From contig OZ241903.1 in the NCBI GenBank assembly GCA_965203635.1, positions 1,054,001 to 1,118,000 on the forward strand: a stretch of 64,000 nt of DNA, written 5' to 3'. The translations under genes were made by a program, and so were the position numbers. The notes below the pieces were generated by a model. The model was not told the origin of the DNA. It searched no databases and saw only the letters and a list, made by a program, of their open reading frames with translations. Source of the DNA: Aldehydirespirator sp965203635 (GTDB taxonomy: Bacteria > Actinomycetota > Acidimicrobiia > Acidimicrobiales > Aldehydirespiratoraceae). Below, piece by piece: positions 56,739-64,000 of the stretch. How positions within the stretch are numbered: position 1 is the first letter of the stretch; every line of letters starts with the position of its first letter.

Positions 56739-58202
56739 ATGACTATTGACGCGAGCACAGAGGTAGTTGATTTGGACACACCCACGCCTGCTTACTCAAT
56801 CACAATCAAGGTGTCGCTGGGAAACCGCCCGGGGACGCTGGGCCGCTTCGCCACTGCCATCGGCGACGCGGGAGGCAACATCGCCGCCATTCCGGGCTTC
56901 GAGGCCAAGGGTCCGGTCATCATGCGGGAGATCGACGTTCTCGCCGAGTCCCCCGACCATGCCCGTCACATAGTGGCGGCAGTCAGCGACCTCGACGGCG
57001 TGACCGTGCTCGACTGGTGGGACCGCACGTTCCGGCTCCACGAGGGCGGAAAGATAGAGGTCAACGCCCTTTGCTCGGTGGGCGACGCCCACGATCTGGC
57101 CATGGCGTACACCCCGGGGGTGGCCCGTGTGTGCAATGCGATCCATCGAGAGCCGATGCTGCGCCACACCCACACGATCGTCAAGAACATCGTCGCCATC
57201 GTCACCGACGGAACAGCCGTCCTCGGGTTGGGGGACATCGGTCCTGCCGCGGCCCTGCCCGTGATGGAAGGCAAGGCCCTGCTGTTCAAGGAGTTCGGCG
57301 GGGTCGATGCGTTTCCGGTTTGCCTCGACGTGACCACTCCCGATGAAGTTGTCGAGACCGTAGTACGCATGGCCCCTTCTTTCGGTGGGATCAATCTGGA
57401 GGACATAGCCGCGCCGGCTGCCTTCGAGATTGAGGACCGGCTCATCGAGGCGCTCGACATTCCGGTGTTTCACGACGACCAGCACGGAACAGCCATCGTC
57501 ACGACGGCTGCGCTCTGGAATGCTCTCAAGCTTGTCAACAAACAGATCGCCGACGTGTCGGTAGTTATCTCGGGCACGGGCGCGGCCGGTCTGGCGGTTG
57601 CAAAGATGCTCCACGATGCCGGAATCGGCGAGATAGTGGGCGTCGATCGTGCAGGTGCGATCCATCCAGGTCGCCGCAATCTGAACGACGCCAAGCAGTG
57701 GTTTGTGCACCACAGCAATCCGGATGGCAAGGCTGGATCGCTCTCAGAAGTGATCCGCGGGGCGGATGTGTTCGTGGGACTGTCGGCTCCTGGACTACTG
57801 AGTGTGGATGATGTGCGCTCCATGGCACACGATCCGATCGTCTTCGCCATGGCGAACCCCGATCCGGAGATACGCCCGGAGGAGGTCGACGGTCTGGCCG
57901 CGGTGATGGCCACCGGCAGGTCCGACTTCCCCAATCAGATAAACAATGTTCTGGCCTTTCCCGGCGTATTCCGGGGGGCTCTGGATGCCGGCGCGACGTG
58001 CATCACTGAACGGATGAAGGCAGCCGCAGCCCGAGCCATCGCCGAAGTGGTCGGCGACGAGGACCTGGACCGCAACTACATCGTGCCGTCGGTCTTCGAT
58101 CGGAGGGTGGCGGCCAGGGTGGCGGCCAGCGTGGCGGCTTGCGCCGTCGCCGAGGGCTGCGTGCGCCCGGTGGCTCCGCCGGTCCCCTCCGACCTGCTCT
58201 GA
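56739..58202 (+). CDS. NAD-dependent malic enzyme with N-terminal ACT domain
   Basis: 487 aa. The first 85 residues form an ACT-like domain (SLGNRPGTLGRFATAIGDAG). Then the malic enzyme fold: VGDAHDLAMAYTPGVARVC (catalytic Tyr), IVTDGTAVLGLGDIGP, GGINLEDIAAP, FHDDQHGTAIV, and the NAD domain VVISGTGAAGLAVAKML. Oxidative decarboxylation of malate to pyruvate; the ACT domain suggests amino-acid-linked regulation. The ATG lies within a slightly AT-rich leader. Confidence 0.93.
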   Translation: MTIDASTEVVDLDTPTPAYSITIKVSLGNRPGTLGRFATAIGDAGGNIAAIPGFEAKGPVIMREIDVLAESPDHARHIVAAVSDLDGVTVLDWWDRTFRLHEGGKIEVNALCSVGDAHDLAMAYTPGVARVCNAIHREPMLRHTHTIVKNIVAIVTDGTAVLGLGDIGPAAALPVMEGKALLFKEFGGVDAFPVCLDVTTPDEVVETVVRMAPSFGGINLEDIAAPAAFEIEDRLIEALDIPVFHDDQHGTAIVTTAALWNALKLVNKQIADVSVVISGTGAAGLAVAKMLHDAGIGEIVGVDRAGAIHPGRRNLNDAKQWFVHHSNPDGKAGSLSEVIRGADVFVGLSAPGLLSVDDVRSMAHDPIVFAMANPDPEIRPEEVDGLAAVMATGRSDFPNQINNVLAFPGVFRGALDAGATCITERMKAAAARAIAEVVGDEDLDRNYIVPSVFDRRVAARVAASVAACAVAEGCVRPVAPPVPSDLL

Positions 58203-58216
58203 GTGAGTGGTCGGTG

Positions 58217-60070
58217 CTAGAGCCTGAGGCGGCTGACGTCGCGCACGGCGCCCTTGTCGGCGGACGTGGCCATGGCCGCGTAGGCCTGCAGCGCGGCTGA
58301 GACCTGGCGCTCGCGGATCCCGGGACTCCAGCCCCCCTCGCGCTGGTCCTCGGCGGCCCGGCGGCGTTCGAGTTCGGCGTCGTCCACCCTGAGGTTCACG
58401 GTGCGGTTCGGAATGTCGATGTCGATGATGTCGCCGTCGCGGATCAGCGCTATCGCGCCGCCCTCGGCCGCTTCGGGCGAGGCGTGGCCGATCGACAGGC
58501 CCGACGTCCCGCCCGAGAACCGGCCGTCGGTGAACAGCGCGCACTGCTTGCCCAGCCCGCGGGCCTTGATGTACGACGTCGGGTAGAGCATCTCCTGCAT
58601 GCCGGGGCCGCCGCGGGGGCCCTCGTAACACACGACCACCACGTCGCCGGCCTGGATCCCGTGCTCCTCGTCGAGGATCCCGTCGCACGCCTCGTCCTGG
58701 CTCTCGAACACCCTTGCCGGACCCGAGAACCGCAGGATCGACTCGTCCACGCCGGCGGTCTTGACGATGCAGCCGTCGACCGCGATGTTGCCGTAGAGGA
58801 CGGCCAGCCCGCCGTCGGCGTTGTAGGGATTGGCCACCGAGCGGATGCAGCCGTTGTCGCGGTCGAGGTCGAGCGTCGGCCACCTGGTCGACTGGCTGAA
58901 CGCCTCCTGGGTGGGGATGCCGGCCGGTCCGGCCCGGAAGAACTCGACCACCTCGCTGGACGGGCCCTGCGTCACGTCCCACACCTCGAGCGCGTCGGCC
59001 AGCGTGGCGGAGTGCACCGTCGAGACCGACGTGTCGAGCAGCCCGCCCCGGTCGAGCTCGCCGAGGATGCCCATGATCCCCCCGGCCCGGTGCACGTCCT
59101 CGACGTGGAACTGGCTGGTGGACGGGGCCACCTTGCAGATGTTGGGGGTGCTGCGGCTGAGCCTGTCGATGTCGGCCATGGTGAAGTCCACCTCGCCCTC
59201 GCGGGCCGCGGCCAGGATGTGGAGCACGGTGTTGGTGGAGCCGCCCATGGCGATGTCGAGGCGCATGGCGTTCTCGAAGGCGGTCTTGGTGGCGATGGAG
59301 CGGGGCAGGACCGAATCGTCGTCCTTCTCGTAGCAGCGGCGGGCCAGATCGACCACCCGCCGGCCCGCCTCCAGGAACAGCTCCCGGCGGTCGGAGTGGG
59401 TGGCCAGCACCGTGCCGTTGCCGGGCAGCGACAGCCCCAGCGCCTCGGTGAGGCAGTTCATGGAGTTGGCGGTGAACATGCCCGAGCAGGACCCGCAGGT
59501 GGGGCAGGCCGAGCGCTCCATCTCCAGGAGGTCCTCGTCGCTGACCGAGGAGTCGCCGGCGGAGATCATGGGGTTGATCAGGTCGAGCTTCACGCTCACC
59601 CCGGCCAGCTTGGTCTTGCCGGCCTCCATCGGCCCGCCCGACACGAACACGGTCGGGACGTTGAGCCGCATGGCCGCGATCAGCATGCCCGGGGTGATCT
59701 TGTCGCAGTTGGAGATGCACACCAGCGCGTCGGCGCAGTGGGCGTTCACCATGTACTCGACCGAGTCGGCGATGAGGTCCCGGCTGGGGAGGCTGTAGAG
59801 CATCCCGTCGTGGCCCATGGCGATGCCGTCGTCCACCGCGATGGTGTTGAACTCCTTGGCCACCCCGCCCGCGGCCGCGATCTCGTCGGCCACCAGCTTG
59901 CCGAGGTTGCGCAGGTGCACGTGGCCGGGCACGAACTGGGTGAAGGAGTTGGACACTGCGACGATGGGCTTGCTGAAGTCGTCGTCGGTCATGCCGGTGG
60001 CCCGCCACAGGGCGCGGGCACCGGCCTGGTTCCGGCCCTGGGTAGTGGTGTGCGATCGAAGCTGCCCCAT
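58217..60070 (-). CDS. ilvD: Dihydroxy-acid dehydratase
   Basis: 617 aa. FeS and metal sites are clear: SNCDKITPGML (Cys), CPTCGSCSGMFTANSMNC with two Cys, and the KTAGVDE and SGGTSGLSIGHASPEAAEGG blocks. Dehydrates 2,3-dihydroxy-isovalerate or -methylvalerate in Val/Ile synthesis; works with ilvE-type at 11648. Lone gene; 14 bp from the convergent malic enzyme. Confidence 0.96.
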   Translation of the reverse strand: MGQLRSHTTTQGRNQAGARALWRATGMTDDDFSKPIVAVSNSFTQFVPGHVHLRNLGKLVADEIAAAGGVAKEFNTIAVDDGIAMGHDGMLYSLPSRDLIADSVEYMVNAHCADALVCISNCDKITPGMLIAAMRLNVPTVFVSGGPMEAGKTKLAGVSVKLDLINPMISAGDSSVSDEDLLEMERSACPTCGSCSGMFTANSMNCLTEALGLSLPGNGTVLATHSDRRELFLEAGRRVVDLARRCYEKDDDSVLPRSIATKTAFENAMRLDIAMGGSTNTVLHILAAAREGEVDFTMADIDRLSRSTPNICKVAPSTSQFHVEDVHRAGGIMGILGELDRGGLLDTSVSTVHSATLADALEVWDVTQGPSSEVVEFFRAGPAGIPTQEAFSQSTRWPTLDLDRDNGCIRSVANPYNADGGLAVLYGNIAVDGCIVKTAGVDESILRFSGPARVFESQDEACDGILDEEHGIQAGDVVVVCYEGPRGGPGMQEMLYPTSYIKARGLGKQCALFTDGRFSGGTSGLSIGHASPEAAEGGAIALIRDGDIIDIDIPNRTVNLRVDDAELERRRAAEDQREGGWSPGIRERQVSAALQAYAAMATSADKGAVRDVSRLRL

Positions 60071-60155
60071 GGGTCAAGGCTACCGAGAGAGGCCCGGTCG
60101 TCGAGTGCTGATCTTAGGGTCGTGATTGCGTCTCGTGTCGCGTTACGATTGTCAT

Positions 60156-60518
60156 ATGGCTGCAATTGGTGAGTTTTCAGATGATTTCCCGCAATACATG
60201 GCGAGCACCGCACGTGAGTTGGCGGAGATGGCAAGGCGCACCGAGAGGACGATAGAGAGAAAGAGCGTCATCGTCGCCGGCCTCCAGCGAGAGTCCAGGC
60301 GGGCAGCGGAAGCTCTGCGCACCGTCGCGTCCGGGCTCCACGACTTCAACGAGACGTCCTACGAGACCACCAACCGGGCCACGGAGGCTCTGGTCGAGGC
60401 CTGCGAGCAGTCCAAGGGCGAAATGAGGCGCCTGGCGGAGTTGAGCGACATGCTGGCGGCCTACCTGTCGGCGTCCCAAGACGAGGAGCCTGAGCCGGGA
60501 GACGAGGCCCCCGAGTAG
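60156..60518 (+). CDS. Small hypothetical, coiled coil
   Basis: 120 aa from ATG 60156. Almost all helix: DDFPQYMASTARELAEMARR, then ERKSVIVAGLQRESRRAAEA, then two more helices and an acidic tail DEEPEPGDEAPE. No known domain. TACGAT (60144-60149) is 6 bases before the start, indicating a leaderless mRNA, which supports the gene being real. Divergent from ilvD. Confidence 0.65.
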   Translation: MAAIGEFSDDFPQYMASTARELAEMARRTERTIERKSVIVAGLQRESRRAAEALRTVASGLHDFNETSYETTNRATEALVEACEQSKGEMRRLAELSDMLAAYLSASQDEEPEPGDEAPE

Positions 60519-60537
60519 CGCCCGCACTGCTGGGCGC
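60518..60537. terminator. Hairpin after the small coiled-coil gene
   Basis: GCGCCC / GGGCGC (6-bp stem, 8-nt loop) beginning at the stop codon, in the gap before the convergent lactonase gene. No T-run. Confidence 0.4.
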
Positions 60538-60649
60538 CTACACGCTTGAGGGGCTGCGGCTGCAAGTGGACCCGGTTCACCGGCAGTTGGTCCCGCTGAG
60601 AGGCCGGGCCTGATGGGCGAGGCACTGGCCGGCCCGGGGCGGAACTCCG

Positions 60650-61483
60650 CTATGGCAGGCGGTACCAGGCCCGGGCGGTGTCCGCGAACACGTGCTGCTG
60701 CTCGACGGGGCTGAGGCTCCCCACCAGGGTCTCGGCGGCCCGGGCGACCTGCTCGTAGGGGGCGGCCAGCAGGCACACCGGCCAGTCGGAGCCGAACATG
60801 ACTCTCCGGGGTCCGAAGCACTCCAACACGACCTCGGCGACCGGTGCCAACTCAGCGGGCGTCCAGCGCCGCCAGTCGGCCTCTGTGACCAGCCCCGACA
60901 GCTTGCAGGCGACATGGTCCAACCGGGCGAGTTCGCGAATGGAGCTAGCCCAGGCGTTTAGGTCGGAGCCGATCGGAGGCTTCGCGCAGTGGTCGAGCAC
61001 GAGGCGTGTCGTCGACTCGGTGCGTCGAGCCAAGTCGATCGCCGCCGGGAGCTGATGCGGCCTCACCAGTAGGTCGTAGGCGAGGCCCCGCCGGCCGAGG
61101 GCCCGCACCGACGAGACGACCGCCTCGCGGCTGAGCCAGCCGGGGTCGGGCTCATCCTGGGCCTGGTGGCGCACGCCGACGAGCCATCGCACCTCATGCG
61201 AGGCTGTCAGGTGGTCGAGTTGGCGCGGCACGTCCGCCTCAAGGTCGAGCCAGCCCACCACCCCCACGACAAGCGGATCCGACGCGGCCAGGCCGAGCAG
61301 TTCGGCCGTCTCGTCGACGCTGGAGGTCGTCTGCACCGCGACGGTGGCGCCGACCTGCGTGCCCGCCACGGCCTCGCGCAGGTCCCGAGGGCCGAAGGCG
61401 CGGTTGATGAGCCACTCGGGGTCCATCCAGGGTTGGGGCCGCCGAGCCGGATCCCAGAGGTGGTGGTGGGCGTCGATCCACAT
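60650..61483 (-). CDS. Amidohydrolase-family sugar lactonase (COG3618 type)
   Basis: 277 aa. TIM-barrel hydrolase beginning MWIDAHHHLWDP (HxH metal ligands), ending with VMFGSDWPVC (Asp) and a middle LVLDHCAKPPIG. COG3618 enzymes include L-fucono-1,5-lactonase and L-rhamnono-lactonase. ATG 61483 is 3 bp after the stop of the aldo/keto reductase gene upstream. With that reductase and the fuconate-dehydratase-like gene, hydrolysis of L-fuconolactone is likely. Confidence 0.82.
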   Translation of the reverse strand: MWIDAHHHLWDPARRPQPWMDPEWLINRAFGPRDLREAVAGTQVGATVAVQTTSSVDETAELLGLAASDPLVVGVVGWLDLEADVPRQLDHLTASHEVRWLVGVRHQAQDEPDPGWLSREAVVSSVRALGRRGLAYDLLVRPHQLPAAIDLARRTESTTRLVLDHCAKPPIGSDLNAWASSIRELARLDHVACKLSGLVTEADWRRWTPAELAPVAEVVLECFGPRRVMFGSDWPVCLLAAPYEQVARAAETLVGSLSPVEQQHVFADTARAWYRLP

Positions 61484-61486
61484 CGT

Positions 61487-62449
61487 TCATTCCGGTCCCT
61501 CGTCGCGGAGGGCCTCCTCCAGGGCGGGCCATAGCTCTTCGGGCAGCCGGCGGTGCAGGCGCGACCAGTTCTGCACCGCCTCTGCGGGGCTGCGGGCTCC
61601 GACCACCACGGTGCCGACTGCATCGCACTGGACCACGAAGCGCACCGCGGCGGCCGCCAACGAGACGCCGTGTGCCTCGCACACCGCTGCCAGCTTGTGG
61701 GCGCGTTCGAGGATCCGCCTCGGGGCGGCCGCGTAATCGAAGTGCGGCTCGTGTTCGTCACCGGTGAGTATCCCCGAGTTGTAGACCCCGGCCGCTACCA
61801 CATGAACGCCACGGGCCTCGGTCGCGGCGAACAGCTCCGGTTGAGCGGACCGGTCGAGCAGCGTGTAGCGGCCTGCGATCAGGACCGCGTCGATGTCGGT
61901 CTCGACCACGAATCTGGCCGGAAGACCGGGCTCGTTCATTCCCACGCCGATAGCGCCGATCATCCCCTCCGAGCGCAGTCGCTCCAGCGCGGGGTAGGCC
62001 TCGTCGAGGGCTTGGCGAGCGTGTTCGTCGGGGTCGTGAATATAGACGACGTCGACGAAGCTGCGGCCCAGCCGTTCCAGGCTCGCCTCCAGCGACCGGC
62101 GGACCCCGTCGGCTGAGAAGTCCCACGACGCTGCGCCCGCGACGACCGCGTACATGTCGTCCGGCGCCGGGGGCGCGTCCTCGTCGATCATGCGGCCGAC
62201 CTTGGTGGACACGGTGACCTCGCCGGCACCGCCTCTCAGGGCGATCCCGAGTGCCCGCTCGGCGGCGCCGTAGCCGTACAGGGGCGCGGTGTCGAAGTAC
62301 CGGTAGCCGGCATCGACGGCGGCCTGGACCGTTGCCACTGCCTCTTCGAGCGGCACCTCGGTGTACAACCCTCCGAGCGGCGCCGTTCCCAAGCCCGCAG
62401 CCGGAAGAAGGGCCCGCTCCTGCGCCCCGCAACGGTCCGCTTCGCTCAT
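61487..62449 (-). CDS. Aldo/keto reductase, L-fucose/D-arabinose dehydrogenase-like
   Basis: 320 aa from ATG 62449. AKR tetrad is visible: Asp and Tyr in FDTAPLYGYGAAE, Lys in STKVGR, His in VYIHDPDEH. NAD(P) site region AVRFVVQCDAVGTVVVGARS. Closest in feel to bacterial L-fucose / galactose dehydrogenases that oxidise a sugar to the lactone. It lies in operon with the lactonase. The frame extends upstream through antisense sequence to 62836. Confidence 0.82.
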   Translation of the reverse strand: MSEADRCGAQERALLPAAGLGTAPLGGLYTEVPLEEAVATVQAAVDAGYRYFDTAPLYGYGAAERALGIALRGGAGEVTVSTKVGRMIDEDAPPAPDDMYAVVAGAASWDFSADGVRRSLEASLERLGRSFVDVVYIHDPDEHARQALDEAYPALERLRSEGMIGAIGVGMNEPGLPARFVVETDIDAVLIAGRYTLLDRSAQPELFAATEARGVHVVAAGVYNSGILTGDEHEPHFDYAAAPRRILERAHKLAAVCEAHGVSLAAAAVRFVVQCDAVGTVVVGARSPAEAVQNWSRLHRRLPEELWPALEEALRDEGPE

Positions 62450-62500
62450 TAGTGAACCTATACGCGCAAATTCGCTCACGAAGCAAACCTTAGCGATAGC

Positions 62501-63856
62501 GTGAGTCGGATGGGCCCCATCTCTGGCGCGGCGGTGACCGATCTGCGGTTCCCGACCAGCAGAAGCCTCGACGGTTCCGACGCAATGAATCCCGACCCCG
62601 ACTACTCGGCCGCCTACCTGGAACTGCTCACCTCCGACGACGGGCTCAAGGGGTGCGGGTTCGTGTTCACGATCGGCCGCGGCAACGATGTCCAGGCCGC
62701 GGCCGTCCGGGCGGTGGCCGAGCGGATCGAAGGCCGCGATGTGGACACGCTGGTGGAGGATCCCGCCGCGGTGCACCGGGAGCTCACTGGCGACAGCCAG
62801 CTGCGCTGGCTCGGGCCGGACAAGGGCGTGATGCACATGGCTGTCGGCGCGGTGGTCAATGCCGTGTGGGATCTGCGGGCCAAGCGCGAGGGACGGCCGC
62901 TGTGGAGCACTTTGGCGCGACTGGAGCCGCGCGAGGTTGTGGGTCTAGTGGACTGGACCTACCTGCGGGATTTCCTGGACCCAGGACACGCTCGCGAGAT
63001 CCTCGAGGAGCGCAGCGCAGAGCGGGCCACCAGGATCGAAGCGCTGAGCCACGGCGGCATGGCCGCCTACGCCACATCGCCGGGCTGGCTCGGTTACGAC
63101 GACGCCAAGCTCGCCCGGCTGTGCCGCGAGGCTGTCTCGGCCGGCTTCGACACCATCAAGCTCAAGGTGGGCGCCGACACCGACGCCGATCACAGGCGAC
63201 TCCGTCTGGCCCGCGAGGTCGTGGGGCCCGGCATCGCCATCGCGGTGGACGCCAATCAGCGCTGGGGAGTGAGTGAGGCCATCACCGCCATCGGACGGCT
63301 GGCCGAGTTCGGCCTGCGATGGGTGGAGGAGCCGACCCATCCCGACGATGTGGTGGGTCACGCCGCCATTGCGGAGGCGGTGCATCCCGTGCCGGTGGCC
63401 ACCGGCGAGCATCTCGCCAACCCGGTGCTGGCCAAGCAGCTTCTCCAGCTCAAGGGTGCGAGCATCCTCCAGATCGATGCCACCAGGGTCGCGGGAGTAA
63501 GTGACATCGTGGCCATGATCCTGCTGGCGGCCCACGCGGGCGCCGACGTCATCCCCCACGCCGGAGGTGTCGGCCTGTGCGAGGCGGTCCAGCACTTCGC
63601 ATTCTTCAACGCCATCAGCGTCGCCGCCGACCCGGACCGGCTCAAACTCGAGTACGTCGATCATCTCCACGAGCACATGGCCGACCCCTCGATGGTCAGC
63701 GCTGGCCGCTACCGTCTGCCTGCTCGACCCGGCGCCAGCACCGCCTTCGCGGCCGGCATCGAGCGGGCCTTCGCCTACCCCCACGGAACGGAATGGCACC
63801 GGGGCGCGACCTCCCGCAGTGCACCGCACCTCGTTGACCGGGACGCCCGGCAATGA
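62501..63856 (+). CDS. Enolase superfamily dehydratase, L-fuconate dehydratase-like
   Basis: 451 aa. N-terminal capping region contains DLRFPTSRSLDGSDAMNPDP, the hallmark of L-fuconate dehydratases (FucD/ENOSF1 group). The barrel has IKLKVGAD (KxK), AVDANQRW (Asp ligand), VEEPTHPDD and ATGEHLANP (Glu), and HAGGVGLCEAVQHF with His. Dehydrates L-fuconate to 2-keto-3-deoxy-L-fuconate. GTG 62501 is preferred over ATG 62510 only by length. Divergent from the AKR gene; the stop overlaps the next gene. Confidence 0.88.
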   Translation: MSRMGPISGAAVTDLRFPTSRSLDGSDAMNPDPDYSAAYLELLTSDDGLKGCGFVFTIGRGNDVQAAAVRAVAERIEGRDVDTLVEDPAAVHRELTGDSQLRWLGPDKGVMHMAVGAVVNAVWDLRAKREGRPLWSTLARLEPREVVGLVDWTYLRDFLDPGHAREILEERSAERATRIEALSHGGMAAYATSPGWLGYDDAKLARLCREAVSAGFDTIKLKVGADTDADHRRLRLAREVVGPGIAIAVDANQRWGVSEAITAIGRLAEFGLRWVEEPTHPDDVVGHAAIAEAVHPVPVATGEHLANPVLAKQLLQLKGASILQIDATRVAGVSDIVAMILLAAHAGADVIPHAGGVGLCEAVQHFAFFNAISVAADPDRLKLEYVDHLHEHMADPSMVSAGRYRLPARPGASTAFAAGIERAFAYPHGTEWHRGATSRSAPHLVDRDARQ

Positions 63857-64000
63857 AGATCACGAACGTGGAGCTGCACGTTCTGCGCCGCGAAGACGTC
63901 GCGCCCTTCCGCTGGCGAGAAGGCCTGCCCCCCCACGACGGTCCGATCTGGGACGGGTGGCTGCAGGTGCGCACCGACGACGGCCCCGACGGTTGGAGCC
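63853..64000 (+). CDS. Enolase superfamily protein, N-terminal fragment (3' cut by window end)
   Basis: ATG 63853 overlaps the previous stop (ATGA). The visible 49 residues start MKITNVELHVLRREDVAPFR and contain WDGWLQVRTDDGPDGWS, typical of the capping domain of mandelate racemase / muconate lactonising enzymes. The catalytic barrel lies outside the window, so activity is not assignable; a second sugar-acid dehydratase is likely. Confidence 0.8.
   Translation, partial: MKITNVELHVLRREDVAPFRWREGLPPHDGPIWDGWLQVRTDDGPDGWS

Overview
The window is high-GC DNA with dense coding, many GTG starts and frequent 4-bp stop/start overlaps. Several -10 boxes sit only 6-11 bases before a start codon, which suggests leaderless mRNAs. 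The dnaK-grpE-dnaJ-hspR-clpB order with a HAIR-like operator, a PknB-type kinase with four PASTA domains and abundant Thr-rich lipoprotein linkers point to an actinobacterium. The gene mix (methylated-amine flavoproteins, MttB family, P450 and phytanoyl-CoA dioxygenases) fits an uncultured Acidimicrobiia-like heterotroph, but this placement is inference.

Region by region. 1-9.3 kb is a one-direction cluster for methylated amines: a glutamate-synthase-like subunit (MgsC/GlxD, cut by the window edge), two DMGDH-type flavoproteins each fused to a GcvT module, a Rieske oxygenase, a tiny membrane peptide, an MttB-family methyltransferase and a small ferredoxin. 9.3-13.8 kb holds an EF-G paralogue, tRNA-Arg(ACG), a branched-chain aminotransferase and a fatty acid hydroxylase family protein. 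13.8-20.3 kb is a decaying accessory island: a truncated amino-acid-binding protein, two near-perfect palindromes, a lower-GC Fic protein, a frameshifted phosphotransferase, fragments of a regulator and of another protein, and a secreted protein with a G14 tract in its upstream region. 20.3-29.2 kb has tRNA-Ser(GCT), a pectin-acetylesterase-like lipoprotein, a GH20-type glycosidase with a damaged 3' end, TetR regulators, a P450 and an operon with two Fe/2-oxoglutarate dioxygenases. 29.2-31.1 kb has tRNA-Ser(TGA), pheA and an MBL-fold hydrolase.

31.1-39.9 kb is a histidine-utilisation locus. A leftward operon, hutU-def-hutF-hutI-DAO oxidoreductase, is built with 4-bp overlaps, and diverges from an IclR regulator followed by hutH. 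The HutF route ends in N-formylglutamate, yet no hutG is present; a complete peptide-deformylase-family gene occupies the slot between hutU and hutF. The best hypothesis for a new system in this window is that this deformylase does the last step, and that the operon-linked flavoprotein feeds a histidine-related amine into the pathway.

40-64 kb is mostly housekeeping: PP2C and PknB-PASTA signalling, an anthranilate/aminodeoxychorismate synthase amidotransferase, a membrane FeS electron-transfer protein, phosphoglycerate mutase, the HspR heat-shock operon, purA and purB, malic enzyme, ilvD and small hypotheticals. The end (60.6-64 kb) is a sugar-acid cluster: lactonase, aldo/keto reductase, L-fuconate-dehydratase-like enolase and the start of a second enolase-superfamily gene. 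Together these resemble the oxidative, non-phosphorylating L-fucose route. A ~50-63 bp dispersed repeat occurs three times between 30.2 and 38.4 kb.
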